Origin: Nesterenkonia sp. LB17
GTDB lineage: Bacteria; Actinomycetota; Actinomycetes; Actinomycetales; Micrococcaceae
DNA length: 64,000 nucleotides
Assembly (NCBI RefSeq): GCF_022565915.1
Contig: NZ_JAJOYX010000004.1
Span: 124,001-188,000, forward strand
Direction of reading: 5' to 3'
Each line of letters starts with the position of its first letter. Position 1 is the stretch's first letter. This document shows, piece by piece, positions 18,243 through 27,094 of the stretch. The position numbers and the translations under genes were made by a program. The notes under the pieces are model-generated. The model did not search any database, was not told where the DNA came from, and saw only the letters and a list, made by a program, of their open reading frames with translations.

Positions 18243-19562
18243 ATGACAGCACAAGAGCTCATCGAAGATCTGGCCGCCTACGTGAGCGCCTCGCCCTCGT
18301 CGTATCACGCGGCGGCCGTGGCGGCGCAGCGCCTGGTCAGCGCCGGATTCACGCAGCTGGGCGAGCATCAGGACTGGCCCACCGAGCCGGGTCGCCATGT
18401 GGTGGTCCGTGACGGCGCCGTGCTGGCCTGGGTGGTGCCCACCGGCGCCGCACCCACCACCCCGCTGCGGATCCTCGGTGCGCACACCGATTCCCCCGGG
18501 TTCAAGCTCAAGCCCAAGTCCACGCTGATCAGCAATGGCTGGCTGCAGGCCGGCGTCGAGGTCTACGGCGGACCGCTGCTGAACTCCTGGCTGGACCGTG
18601 AGCTTTGCCTGGCCGGGCGCCTGGTCACCCGTGACGGGGCCACTCACCTGGCGGCCACCGGCCCGGTCGCCCGGATCCCGCAGCTGGCCATCCACCTGGA
18701 CCGTCAGGTCAACGAGGGGCTGAAGCTGGGCAAGCAGGCGCACACCAGCCCGATCCTGGGGCTCGCCGGCTCCACCGAGCAGGCCGCGGCCGCCGACGTG
18801 CTGGCCCTGCTGGCGGAGTCCGCCGGGGTGGACCCCGCCCAGGTGGACGGCTACGACGTGGTGCTCGCCGACGCCCAGGCGCCGGCGACCTTCGGTGCGG
18901 CACAGGAGTTCCTCGCCTCGAGCCGACTCGACAACCTCTCCTCGGTCCACGCCGGGCTCAGCGCCCTGATCGGGACCGCCGAGGAGGCCGAGACCGGTGC
19001 GGTCATTCCGATGCTCGCCGCCTTCGACCACGAGGAGCTGGGCTCGGCGTCGCGCTCCGGTGCGGCCGGGCCGTTCCTGGAAGAGGTGCTGGGCCGGATC
19101 TATGAGGGGCTCGGCCGTGCGGCGGGCCAGCCCGGCGCCACCGCCACCCAGCGGGCGCAGGCGCTGAGCGCCTCCTGGCATCTCTCCAGCGACGCCGGAC
19201 ACGCGGTGCACCCGAACTACTCCGAACGCCATGACCCGGCGAACCGCCCGCTGCCCAACGGCGGTCCGCTGCTGAAGATCAACGCCAACCAGCGCTACAC
19301 CACCGACGCCCCGGGGGCGGCGATGTGGGCCCAGGTCTGCCGCGCCGCGGGCGTCCCCACCCAGGAGTTCGTCTCCAACAACGACCTCCCCTGCGGCTCC
19401 ACCATCGGCCCGATCACCGCCACCCGGCTGGGGATCCGCACCGTCGACGTCGGGATCGCGCTGCTCTCGATGCACTCGGCCCGGGAGATGTGCGGGGTCG
19501 AGGACGTCGAGCATCTGCGGGACGCGGTGGCGAGCTTCTTCACCACCGAGCTGAACAGCTGA
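18243..19562 (+). CDS. M18 family aspartyl aminopeptidase
   Basis: 439-aa cytosolic zinc aminopeptidase releasing N-terminal acidic residues. M18 signatures are visible: GAHTDSPGFKLKP (first metal His, about residues 79-91), the D in SRLDNLSS, FDHEELGS (the catalytic Glu pair), DAGHAVHPNY, and the C-terminal SMHSAREMCG with the last metal His. The length matches the family (about 420-440 aa). It stands alone, with its own TANNNT box. Confidence 0.93.
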   Translation: MTAQELIEDLAAYVSASPSSYHAAAVAAQRLVSAGFTQLGEHQDWPTEPGRHVVVRDGAVLAWVVPTGAAPTTPLRILGAHTDSPGFKLKPKSTLISNGWLQAGVEVYGGPLLNSWLDRELCLAGRLVTRDGATHLAATGPVARIPQLAIHLDRQVNEGLKLGKQAHTSPILGLAGSTEQAAAADVLALLAESAGVDPAQVDGYDVVLADAQAPATFGAAQEFLASSRLDNLSSVHAGLSALIGTAEEAETGAVIPMLAAFDHEELGSASRSGAAGPFLEEVLGRIYEGLGRAAGQPGATATQRAQALSASWHLSSDAGHAVHPNYSERHDPANRPLPNGGPLLKINANQRYTTDAPGAAMWAQVCRAAGVPTQEFVSNNDLPCGSTIGPITATRLGIRTVDVGIALLSMHSAREMCGVEDVEHLRDAVASFFTTELNS

Positions 19563-19631
19563 GCTCGCCCTCGACCCCACACGCGATCTCCACAGCTGAA
19601 CAGGCCCGTTCGTCACGCTGGCGCAAAGCCG

Positions 19632-19774
19632 GTATCATGATGCAGGTTGTCTGACCTGGTTTCATCCTGCCCTCATGCCGAGGGTCGGACGGACGGGCTC
19701 AGATGCAGATGCAGATAGACCCTCCTGTTACGGAAATCCCGTGACCGCAAGGCCAAAGGAGGTGGGTTAACACA
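19632..19774 (+). promoter_or_regulatory. Promoter and leader of the rpsF operon
   Basis: TATCAT at 19632-19637 is a plausible -10. The following 5' leader of about 130 nt is unusually long for this genome and can fold (GAGGGTC 19680-19686 with GACCCTC 19718-19724; further local stems near 19729-19745). Known rpsF leaders in other bacteria bind the S6:S18 dimer; whether this one has that motif cannot be settled by eye. Confidence 0.4.
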
Positions 19775-20074
19775 ATGCGTCACTATGAACTGATGGTGCT
19801 CGTCGACCCCGAGGTTGACGAGCGCACCGTGGAACCGACTCTCGGCAAGTACATGGAGGTCGTCAAGAAGGACGGCGGCACCGTGGACAACGTCGATGTC
19901 TGGGGCCGTCGCCGCCTGGCTTATGAGATTCAGAAGAAGACGGAAGCGGTCTACGCCGTCGTCAACTTCCACTCGACTCCCGACGCCGCCGCCGAGCTCG
20001 ACCGACTGCTGCGCCTGAACGAGACGATCATGCGCACCAAGATCACCCGCCCCGAGGAACAGAAGATCGAATAA
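19775..20074 (+). CDS. rpsF: 30S ribosomal protein S6
   Basis: 99 aa, normal length for S6. It starts [17 protein letters not shown], with the central [20 protein letters not shown] segment. It binds 16S rRNA with S18. A strong AAAGGAGG ribosome site lies upstream. First gene of rpsF-ssb-rpsR-rplI. Confidence 0.98.
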   Translation: MRHYELMVLVDPEVDERTVEPTLGKYMEVVKKDGGTVDNVDVWGRRRLAYEIQKKTEAVYAVVNFHSTPDAAAELDRLLRLNETIMRTKITRPEEQKIE

Positions 20075-20130
20075 TCCTCCAGGTGGTCCATCCACCTGTC
20101 AGGGCGAACCAGCAACCAAGGAGCACTTCC

Positions 20131-20727
20131 ATGGCCGGCGAGACCATCATCACCGTTGTAGGCAACCTGACGGCAGATCCAGAGCTCCGCTTCACCCCTT
20201 CGGGTGCCGCGGTCTCCAACTTTGCCATCGCGTCTACGCCGCGGTTCTTCGACCGTCAAGCAAACGAGTGGAAGGACGGAGAGACTCTCTTCGTCCGCTG
20301 TTCCCTGTGGCGTGAAGCCGCAGAGAACGCCGCTGAGTCACTCACCAAGGGCACCCGCGTGATCGCGCAGGGCCGCCTGAAGGCTCGGTCGTTCCAGACC
20401 AAGGAGGGGGAGAACCGCACCTCCTGGGAGCTCGACGTCGATGAGATCGGTCCCTCGCTGCGCTTTGCGACTGCCAGCGTCCAGCGTTCGAGCGGCGGCC
20501 AAGGCGGCCGTCCGAGCGGCGGAGGCGGCTTCGGCGGAGGCAACACCGGCGGCAACGCCGGCGCGGCCTCCGGCGGCGGCTTCGGTGGAGGAGGCTCCGG
20601 CGGCGGCGCGTCATCCGGCGGCTCCGGCGGGTGGAGCAACGACTCCGCTCCGCAGGATCCGTGGGGCGGCCAGCCCTCCGGCGGCGGAAGCTGGGGCACC
20701 CCTGACAACAACGAGCCACCGTTCTGA
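20131..20727 (+). CDS. ssb: Single-stranded DNA-binding protein
   Basis: 198 aa. An OB fold occupies about residues 1-115 ([39 protein letters not shown]), followed by a Gly-rich linker with GGGFGGG-like repeats and the acidic/aromatic tip DNNEPPF that recruits replication and repair partners. ATG 20131 has AAGGAG at 20118-20123 with 7-nt spacing. It lies between rpsF and rpsR as in most actinobacteria, coupling replication and ribosome supply. Confidence 0.98.
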   Translation: MAGETIITVVGNLTADPELRFTPSGAAVSNFAIASTPRFFDRQANEWKDGETLFVRCSLWREAAENAAESLTKGTRVIAQGRLKARSFQTKEGENRTSWELDVDEIGPSLRFATASVQRSSGGQGGRPSGGGGFGGGNTGGNAGAASGGGFGGGGSGGGASSGGSGGWSNDSAPQDPWGGQPSGGGSWGTPDNNEPPF

Positions 20728-20841
20728 GCCTGAGAAGCGCCACGCGCTCCTCAAGCCCGCGAACAGCGGCTTGAACTCACACACTATTCACCATCCCGCA
20801 TCCCACAGGTGCGGGCTCCGAGAATGAAAAGGAGCACCACG

Positions 20842-21081
20842 ATGGCAAAGGCTGAACTCAAGAAGCCAAAGCCCAAGGCGAACCCGCTGAAGGCTGCTGA
20901 CATCACGGTCATCGACTACAAGGACACCGCTCTGCTGCGGAAGTTCATTTCCGACCGAGGCAAGATCCGCGCACGCCGGGTGACCGGCGTGACTGTCCAG
21001 GAGCAGCGAAAGATCGCCCAGGCGATCAAGAACGCTCGCGAAGTCGCACTGCTGCCGTACGCCGGCGCAGGCCGCGGCTGA
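20842..21081 (+). CDS. rpsR: 30S ribosomal protein S18
   Basis: 79 aa. It has the S18 core [25 protein letters not shown] and the [19 protein letters not shown] ending. ATG 20842 follows an AAAAGGAG site at 20827-20834; the upstream in-frame ATGs lack a site and would add non-family residues. The N-terminus has no CxxC zinc motif, so this is the zinc-independent form. Confidence 0.97.
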   Translation: MAKAELKKPKPKANPLKAADITVIDYKDTALLRKFISDRGKIRARRVTGVTVQEQRKIAQAIKNAREVALLPYAGAGRG

Positions 21082-21114
21082 TCCAGGACTGACTGGGAAG
21101 GAAAGGAACAACCC

Positions 21115-21567
21115 ATGGCAAAGCTCATCCTGACTCAGGAAGTGACCGGTCTCGGCGCCTCCGGAGATGTGGTCGACGTCAAAAGCGGCTACGCACGCAA
21201 CTATCTGTTGCCGCGTGGCTTCGCAATGGCCTGGACCAAGGGCGGCGAAAAGGATGTGGAGCGCCTGCGCTCCGCTCGCAAGGCTCGCGAGATCGCAACG
21301 GTCGAGGAAGCACAGGCAGTGGCCACCAAGCTGCAGTCTGCCCCCGTGAAGATCACCGTGAAGACCGGCGACTCCGGTCGCCTGTTCGGAACCGTCGGTT
21401 CCGCACAGATCGCCGATGCAGTCGAGGCCTCCGGCCTGGGCTCCATCGACAAGCGCACCGTCGAGATCCCCGCACGCATCAAGGCAGTCGGCAACTACAA
21501 GGCGACTGTCCGCCTGCACGCTGATGTCTCAGCGACCCTCGACCTTCAGGTCGTCGGCTCGAAGTAA
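21115..21567 (+). CDS. rplI: 50S ribosomal protein L9
   Basis: 150 aa with the L9 N-terminal domain ([35 protein letters not shown]), a long central helix and the C-terminal rRNA-binding domain ([16 protein letters not shown]). Last gene of the operon, followed by a terminator hairpin at 21606-21645. Confidence 0.98.
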   Translation: MAKLILTQEVTGLGASGDVVDVKSGYARNYLLPRGFAMAWTKGGEKDVERLRSARKAREIATVEEAQAVATKLQSAPVKITVKTGDSGRLFGTVGSAQIADAVEASGLGSIDKRTVEIPARIKAVGNYKATVRLHADVSATLDLQVVGSK

Positions 21568-21605
21568 GCAGCACGCAGCACCCCAGCCGTTCGCGGCTGA
21601 GACCT

Positions 21606-21645
21606 GAGAAAGCCTCGGACTCCTTCAGGAGGCCGGGGCTTTCTC
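21606..21645 (+). terminator. Terminator of the rpsF-ssb-rpsR-rplI operon
   Basis: A 13-bp stem (21606-21618 with 21633-21645, one G-U pair) whose right arm ends in CTTTCTC, 38 nt after the rplI stop. The rest of the gap to 21789 holds an AT-richer stretch near 21712-21740 that may carry the promoter of the next gene. Confidence 0.8.
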
Positions 21646-21789
21646 GCGCCGCGGGCGCATTCTCCGAAGGTTGGCGGGCCTCCGGAGCGGGGAATGCCGA
21701 ATGGCGGGTGCCGGTTATGGTTGATGTCGTACAAATTTCAATCAGTGGCCGGCACGGCAGGGTCACCCAGGACGGCGCAGGGAGCAGCC

Positions 21790-22911
21790 ATGCAGTTCGG
21801 CGTATTCAGCATCGGCGACATGACACCGGATCCGACCACCGGTCGGGTCCCCACCGAGCACGAGCGCATCAACTCGCTGGTGGCCATCGCCAGACGCGCC
21901 GAAGACGTCGGACTCGACGTCTTCGCGGTCGGCCAGCACCACAACCCGCCCTTCGTGGCGCCGGCCAACCCGCCGATCCTCATGGCCTACCTGGCGGCGC
22001 AGACGCACCGGATCCAGCTCTCCACGGCGACCACGCTGATCACCACCACCGATCCGGTGCGCATCGCCGAGGACTACGCCTTTGCCCAGCATCTTGCCCA
22101 GGGGCGGGTCGACCTGACCCTGGGACGTGGGAACACCGGCCCGGTCTACCCCTGGTTCGGCAAGGACATCCGCGCAGGGATCCCGCTGGCGGTGGAGAAC
22201 TACGCGCTGCTGCACCGGCTCTGGCGTGAGACCGAGGTCGACTTCTCCGGGCGCTTCCGCACTCCGCTGCAGGGATTCACCTCCACGCCGCGTCCCCTCG
22301 ACGACATCCCGCCCTTCGTCTGGCACGGGTCCATCCGATCCCCGGAGATCGCGGAGCAGGCGGCATACTACGGGGACGGCTTCTTCCACAACAACATCTT
22401 CTGGAACAAGGAGCACACCGGGCGGATGATCGACCTCTACCGCTCCCGCTACGCGCACTACGGCCACGGGCCCGCCGAGCAGGCCATCGTGGGACTCGGC
22501 GGTCAGGTCTTCATGCGCCGGAACTCCCAGGATGCGATCCGCGAGTTCCGGCCCTACTTCGACCGGGCGCCGGTCTACGGCGGCGGTTCCTCGCTGGAGG
22601 ACTTCAGCGCGCAGACCCCGCTGACCGTGGGCACCCCCGACCAGGTCATCGAGCGCACGCTGAGCTTCCGCGACTACGCCGGGGACTATCAGCGTCAGCT
22701 CTTCCTCATCGACCACGCCGGTCTGCCGCTGAAGACCGTGCTGGAGCAGATCGACCTGCTGGGGGAGGAGGTCGTCCCGGTCCTGCGACGAGAGGTGGCC
22801 GCCCGCGCCCCGCAGAGCACCCCTGAGGCGCCTACGCACGCGGTGCTGGCCCGACGGCGCGCTGAAGGCCGAGACCCCGTCCCAGGAGGCGGCAGAGGGG
22901 CCGCCGCCTGA
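21790..22911 (+). CDS. LLM class flavin-dependent oxidoreductase
   Basis: 373-aa F420/FMN-dependent luciferase-like monooxygenase fold. It starts MQFGVFSIGDMTPD and contains AEDVGLDVFAVGQHHNPPFVAP (about 34-55), the STATTLITTTDPVRIAEDYA barrel strand, and GRVDLTLGRGNTGPVYPWFG, which are features of the alkanal monooxygenase group. Substrate unknown. ATG 21790 has GGGAG upstream at 5 nt. It stands alone; the gene convergent to it is glutaminase. Confidence 0.88.
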   Translation: MQFGVFSIGDMTPDPTTGRVPTEHERINSLVAIARRAEDVGLDVFAVGQHHNPPFVAPANPPILMAYLAAQTHRIQLSTATTLITTTDPVRIAEDYAFAQHLAQGRVDLTLGRGNTGPVYPWFGKDIRAGIPLAVENYALLHRLWRETEVDFSGRFRTPLQGFTSTPRPLDDIPPFVWHGSIRSPEIAEQAAYYGDGFFHNNIFWNKEHTGRMIDLYRSRYAHYGHGPAEQAIVGLGGQVFMRRNSQDAIREFRPYFDRAPVYGGGSSLEDFSAQTPLTVGTPDQVIERTLSFRDYAGDYQRQLFLIDHAGLPLKTVLEQIDLLGEEVVPVLRREVAARAPQSTPEAPTHAVLARRRAEGRDPVPGGGRGAAA

Positions 22912-22923
22912 CCCTGGGCCGAG

Positions 22924-22975
22924 CCCGAGAACTCGGGGTGGCCGGCGGCGGCTGAGCCTGAAGATTCAGCTCAGC
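22924..22975. terminator. Two hairpins between convergent LLM gene and glsA
   Basis: CCCGAG-AA-CTCGGG (22924-22937) is followed by a longer bulged stem 22951-22975, which overlaps the glsA stop codon. Their placement between convergent genes suggests bidirectional termination. Confidence 0.65.
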
Positions 22976-23981
22976 TGCGGCGTTCCAGTTCCTCGATGAC
23001 GTTGATCCGCTCATTGCTCATCAGATGCAGCGAGAGCTCGTTGGAGAGGTGCTGGAACATCGCCACGCCCTGGACGCTGCTGCCCTCGTCATTGAGCCGC
23101 GGCGCGAAGGAGGCGATCCCGACCTGGCCGGGGAGCACCCCGATGATGCCGCCGGAGATCCCTGACTTCGCCGGAATGCCGATCTGGGTCAGCCAGCGTC
23201 CCGAAGCGTCGTACATGCCGCAGGTCGCCATGATCCCCAAGGTGGTGCGGGCAGATTCGGCCGAGACCACGCGCTGACCGTTCTCCGGGTTGATTCCGTT
23301 GTTCGCCAGCGTGGCGGCCATCCGGGCGATGTCCTTGACGTTGACCAGGATCGAGCACTGGTCGATGTATCCGCGGACGGCTTCATCGGGCTCGGTGTCC
23401 AGCGAGCCGTGGGACTTCAGCATGTGGGCGATCGCCATATTGCGGTATGCCGTGGAGTACTCCTCCTCCGCCGCGTCCCAGTCGATCTCGAGTGCGCGTC
23501 CGGCGAAGGCCGACATGCCGTCGAGGATCCGGGTGGTCCGGCTGCGCACCTCTGAGGTGCGCGACGCGCTGTCCCGGCCACCGGGATGCTCCTCATGGCT
23601 GGTGTGGTCCACCAGGTGGTGCGTCGCGATGGCCCCGGCGTTGATCATCGGATTCAGCGGGCGCCCGGTGCCGCCTTCGAGGGAGAGCTCGTTGAAGGCC
23701 TCCCCGGAGGGCTCCATGCCGACCATCTCGCGTACCCGGTCCAGGCCGATGTCATCCAGCGCGAGGGCATAGACGAAGGGTTTGGAGATCGACTGGATGG
23801 TGAACAGGTGCTCGTCGTCGCCGGCGGAGCATTCCTGGCCGTCTGCGGTCGCCAGGGCCAGCGCCTGCAGGTTCTCATCGGCGTCGCGCAGCCGGGGGAT
23901 ATAGGCGGCAAGCTTGCCGCTGACATCCGCACTGGACTCCTTGAGGACCTCGCGGAGGTACGTGTTGATCGATTCTTGCAC
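22971..23981 (-). CDS. glsA: Glutaminase A
   Basis: Hydrolyses glutamine to glutamate and ammonia. 336 aa, serine-dependent beta-lactamase-like fold. The catalytic SISKPF motif is near residue 64, the NPMINAGAI motif at about 110-118, the conserved YRNMAIAH segment follows, and the Gly-rich KSGISGGIIGVLPG motif lies at about 275-288. The start is GTG at 23981 with GAGGAG upstream. Family length is about 310 aa. No operon partner. Confidence 0.95.
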   Translation of the reverse strand: MQESINTYLREVLKESSADVSGKLAAYIPRLRDADENLQALALATADGQECSAGDDEHLFTIQSISKPFVYALALDDIGLDRVREMVGMEPSGEAFNELSLEGGTGRPLNPMINAGAIATHHLVDHTSHEEHPGGRDSASRTSEVRSRTTRILDGMSAFAGRALEIDWDAAEEEYSTAYRNMAIAHMLKSHGSLDTEPDEAVRGYIDQCSILVNVKDIARMAATLANNGINPENGQRVVSAESARTTLGIMATCGMYDASGRWLTQIGIPAKSGISGGIIGVLPGQVGIASFAPRLNDEGSSVQGVAMFQHLSNELSLHLMSNERINVIEELERRS

Positions 23982-24059
23982 CGGGTGGCTCCTCGGGGGT
24001 TGGTCTCCCCACGCTACCCGCTGGGAGCTGGGGATCTGCTGGACGGGTTCTCACCAGGG

Positions 24060-24347
24060 TGTGGACAACTTGTGGAAAACAGGGCGACGGAGGGGCCATA
24101 CACCTAACGGCGGGGTTACGGCAAGGCGACGGAATGGTGGAAAAACTGGTATCTCTATTCCTGCGTGCACAGGTGAGTTGCTACAAAACTGCACCTCAGT
24201 GGAGATATCTACGGGTTATCCAACTGTTATCCACAGCTTCCTGCACATGTTGTGCACAAGACACGCCGCATAGTCCACATTTACTCCACAGGCAACAGCA
24301 TTTCGCTCTATTGCCCCTGCCGGGCTCGGGACCTAAAGTGTGGAAAG
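24060..24347. promoter_or_regulatory. Intergenic cluster of DnaA-box-like sequences
   Basis: In the 680-nt gene-free stretch 23982-24661, the AT-richer part carries one perfect DnaA box TTATCCACA (24227-24235) and near-matches TGTGGACAA (24060-24068), TGTGGAAAA (24071-24079) and TGTGGAAAG (24339-24347), plus TGCACA/TGTGCA symmetry near 24243-24257. It lies 3 kb before dnaB. It could be a DnaA-regulated or DnaA-titrating site. It is unlikely to be oriC itself because no dnaA or dnaN gene adjoins it. Bases 24350-24590 show no gene. Confidence 0.5.
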
Positions 24348-24590
24348 TCCCTCGGACGTGAATATTGGCTGGGCCCCGCCCAGCGCGCATTCACGCGGCG
24401 CCGCACTCAGCGGCGGGAGCGGAGACACGGGGCCGGGAAGCGTTTCGCCGGCCGTCCCGTGGTCGACGTGTCCGAGGCCTCGGAGAATCCGAGGAGATCC
24501 TGGTCCCCGCACCTCTGCGCTCCGCTGCAGGAGGCCGAGCGGCAGGATCTGAAGGCACATCGGGTCGCCGGGAGACCGGCCAAGGGAAGG

Positions 24591-24617
24591 GGATCACGCG
24601 CTCATGGCTCGTGATCC
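24591..24617 (-). terminator. Possible terminator of the alpha/beta hydrolase gene
   Basis: GGATCACG (24591-24598) pairs perfectly with CGTGATCC (24610-24617); it lies 45 nt past the stop of the minus-strand hydrolase gene. Confidence 0.5.
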
Positions 24618-24661
24618 TGCTGCGTCCCCCGGCGATCCGATCTCCGCCACAGGCCTGGGCC

Positions 24662-25444
24662 TCACACGGGGTGTGCGGCGATGAACCGTGACACCCGGCG
24701 CGGCCAGGTGCCCAGCTCCTCCGGGGTCTCGGCGATCTGCAGCTGCGAGTTCGGGATCAGCTGGTGCAGCTTCTCAGCGGTGGAGACCGGGTGTGCGTAG
24801 TCATCCACCCAGGCCAGGAGCAGCGTGGGAACCGAGAGCTCGCCGATCTGCTCAGCACCGGGAAGATCGCTGACCCCGGCCCCGCGAAAGATCGAGGGCA
24901 GCAGCTCCTGGCTGACTGCCGGGACGCGCTCCTTCGGCCGGTCCGCCAGGGCGGGCGGCGGAAGCACCTGTCGGCCCACCCGCACGAAGGCCCCGATCCC
25001 GTGATCCTCCACCAGTTCGGCCGACTTCTGGTAGGTCGCCGCCTGCCCGGCACGGGTGGCCCACGCCGTGGGGGGCACCATCAGGGTCAGCGTGGCAAAA
25101 CGGTCGGGATCGCGCAGCGCGGCATAGAGCAGCGTCGCGGCGCCCATCGAGGGTCCCGCGGCGTGCACCTTCTGTCCGGGGGCGAGCTCATCGAGCAGCT
25201 CGAGCAGGTCATCGGCGAGCCGCGGCCAGACATAGTCCTCAGGCACGGCGCGCCCGGTGGAGGAGCCGTGTCCCCGCGCGTCGTAGCGAAGGACTCGGCA
25301 GTCTTCGAGGCTGAGCGTCATGTCCAGACCGGCGCGCTGCTCGCGCGAGGCACAAGAGGTCAGCCCGTGCAGCTGGACGAAGATCGGACCGTCGCCGGAG
25401 ATCTGATAGGCGAGCTTCGCCCCGGCTGTCTGGAAAAGCCCCAC
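24662..25444 (-). CDS. Alpha/beta hydrolase
   Basis: 260-aa serine hydrolase. The oxyanion region is VQLHGLTSC (about 22-31), RYDARGHGSS (about 53-62) precedes it in the fold order, the nucleophile elbow is GPSMGA (Ser about 98), and the Asp and His of the triad probably lie in LAWVDD and the C-terminal helix. The family is close to 3-oxoadipate enol-lactonase-like esterases; the substrate is unknown. The catalytic His is not obvious in the usual GH position (the tail reads ETPEELGTWPRR), so enzyme activity is not certain. The start is GTG at 25444 with AGGAG upstream. Confidence 0.82.
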   Translation of the reverse strand: MGLFQTAGAKLAYQISGDGPIFVQLHGLTSCASREQRAGLDMTLSLEDCRVLRYDARGHGSSTGRAVPEDYVWPRLADDLLELLDELAPGQKVHAAGPSMGAATLLYAALRDPDRFATLTLMVPPTAWATRAGQAATYQKSAELVEDHGIGAFVRVGRQVLPPPALADRPKERVPAVSQELLPSIFRGAGVSDLPGAEQIGELSVPTLLLAWVDDYAHPVSTAEKLHQLIPNSQLQIAETPEELGTWPRRVSRFIAAHPV

Positions 25445-25515
25445 GGTCTTCGACTCCTGAGTCTCAGGTGAACAACAAGTTGCGCTGGAAACATCCAGGC
25501 GAACTGAACGCCATC

Positions 25516-25521
25516 TACACT
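25516..25521 (+). promoter_or_regulatory. -10 box of leaderless condensation-protein/dnaB unit
   Basis: TACACT, then 7 nt and ATG 25529. Confidence 0.5.
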
Positions 25522-25528
25522 ACGCCGT

Positions 25529-27094
25529 ATGCGCTTGACCAATGTGGCACAGATGCACGCCAGGCCCGGACGTCTGTCCAGCTACTCGGTGGTGGCCCAG
25601 CTCGCCGTCGACGATGCGGCGAGGCGGACCTCCGACGTCGGCTTCGGGGCGGGACTCCCGGGGGCCGGGGTGCCGGCCGCCGATCCCCCCGGCGGGCTCC
25701 CGGTGTCGTTCGACCAGAACCGCCATGTCAGCTTCGGGTCCAGACCCGGATCCTGGATGGCGGTGTCCTTCCAGCTCGACGGTCCGGCTTCCCTGGACGA
25801 GATCGCCGCCGCCTGGCAGGTGGTGATCCAGCGCCACGGGACGCTGCGCACGGTCTTCGACTGGCGGCCCGAACATTCCCCGCGCCGCAGTGACACGCAT
25901 CACTCCAACACCGGGCCTGGCGGAGATTCCGGCGGACCGGTCAGTGACCTGCTGCTGCGCGAGGTCGCGATGCTGCCCGGCACCTGGGAGCAGCTCTCTG
26001 CTCCCGAGCGGCCGCGCCGCCCGATCAGCTTCAGCGTGGATCGCGGTGCGGCGCTGAAGACCGCACACCTGGCCGCGCCGAGCGACCAGCTCAACGCGGC
26101 GGAGGTCAAGGCCGCCCTGCGCGCTCATTTCGACGCCGTCTGCGATCCATTCGGCACGCCGTCGCACCGGCTCTGCGTGATCGACGACGGTGAATCCGCG
26201 GCTGTGCGGGACACCGCCGGGTCACCACAGATCGTCATCGGCTCCGACCACGCCCACGTCGACGCCTGGTCCCTGCTGGTGCTGGTGCGGGACTTCAACG
26301 CCGTCCTGAACAACCTGCGGGCCGGCCGTCCCGCGGCACATGAGCTCCCGGTGCCGGAGTCCTTCGCGGCGCACACCACGGCGATGGAGGCCAAGCCGTT
26401 TCCCCCAGAGGAGATCGTCACCCGGTGGCGAGAAATCCTGGAGGCCGGAGGTGGAGTGATGCCGACCTTCCCGCTGCCGCTGGGGGATATCTCGCTGCCG
26501 GTGAGTGAGAAGGTCGAGGTCCGCGACGTGCTGGACTCCGCGGAGCTCAACAAGCTCGAGGCCCATGCCAGGGAAGAGGGGGTCAGGCTGATCGCCGTCG
26601 CGGTCTCGGTGATGACCCGGATCTTCCGCGAGCTGGGCGACCAGCCGCTGCGCACGGTCTTCCCGGTGCACAGCCGCGATGAGCCGCGCTGGTTCGACTC
26701 GGTGGGCTGGTTCATCACCAATGCGGTCCTGGAGAACGAAGACGACAGCCTGCGCGGCAGCTATCAGGCGGTCAAGGAGGCGATCCGGCTGGGCTCGCAT
26801 CCGATGGCACCGATCATGCGGCCCTACGGCGGGATGCCCGCCGAGCCGGGGATGTTCGCGATGAGCTGGCTGGATCATCGCCGACTGCCGATCAATGTGG
26901 ACGAGGCGCTCAATGCTCAGCACGTCTCCGCGGTGGTCCAGACCGACGGGGTGATGATCTGGTTCGTGGTCAACGAGACAGGACTGCATCTGCGCTGCCG
27001 CTATCCCGATACTCCACAGGCTCGCGAGACGATGCGCACCTGGCTGGATGCGGTGGTCGAAGGACTGCGTGCACCGAGTATCGTGGAGGGGTGA
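25529..27094 (+). CDS. Condensation-domain (CoA-dependent acyltransferase fold) protein
   Basis: 521-aa stand-alone protein of the NRPS condensation/PapA acyltransferase superfamily. The active-site HHxxxDG equivalent reads D-H-A-H-V-D-A at residues 240-246, so the catalytic His241 and Asp245 are kept. Other family marks are the LDEIAAAWQVVIQRHGTLRT segment (about 91-110) and the late FPVHSRDEPRWFDSVGWFI region (DFGW-loop equivalent). No adenylation or carrier domain is nearby, so substrate and product are unknown. The 3' end overlaps the dnaB start by GTGA, which suggests one transcript. It may make an acyl ester or amide of an envelope compound. Confidence 0.8.
   Translation: MRLTNVAQMHARPGRLSSYSVVAQLAVDDAARRTSDVGFGAGLPGAGVPAADPPGGLPVSFDQNRHVSFGSRPGSWMAVSFQLDGPASLDEIAAAWQVVIQRHGTLRTVFDWRPEHSPRRSDTHHSNTGPGGDSGGPVSDLLLREVAMLPGTWEQLSAPERPRRPISFSVDRGAALKTAHLAAPSDQLNAAEVKAALRAHFDAVCDPFGTPSHRLCVIDDGESAAVRDTAGSPQIVIGSDHAHVDAWSLLVLVRDFNAVLNNLRAGRPAAHELPVPESFAAHTTAMEAKPFPPEEIVTRWREILEAGGGVMPTFPLPLGDISLPVSEKVEVRDVLDSAELNKLEAHAREEGVRLIAVAVSVMTRIFRELGDQPLRTVFPVHSRDEPRWFDSVGWFITNAVLENEDDSLRGSYQAVKEAIRLGSHPMAPIMRPYGGMPAEPGMFAMSWLDHRRLPINVDEALNAQHVSAVVQTDGVMIWFVVNETGLHLRCRYPDTPQARETMRTWLDAVVEGLRAPSIVEG
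27079..27084 (+). promoter_or_regulatory. Possible internal -10 box for dnaB
   Basis: TATCGT, then 6 nt and GTG 27091. The same bases include GGAGG, so dnaB could start from a leaderless internal promoter or by reinitiation from the upstream gene. Confidence 0.35.

Noticed and set aside
17112-19616. 834-aa minus-strand open frame opposite the two-component and M18 genes
   Set aside because: It is an antisense shadow common in high-GC DNA: no family motif, and the plus-strand genes here have intact catalytic motifs.
24060-24347. Chromosomal origin oriC
   Set aside because: Although DnaA boxes cluster here, there is no adjacent dnaA, dnaN or rpmH; only one perfect box is seen.
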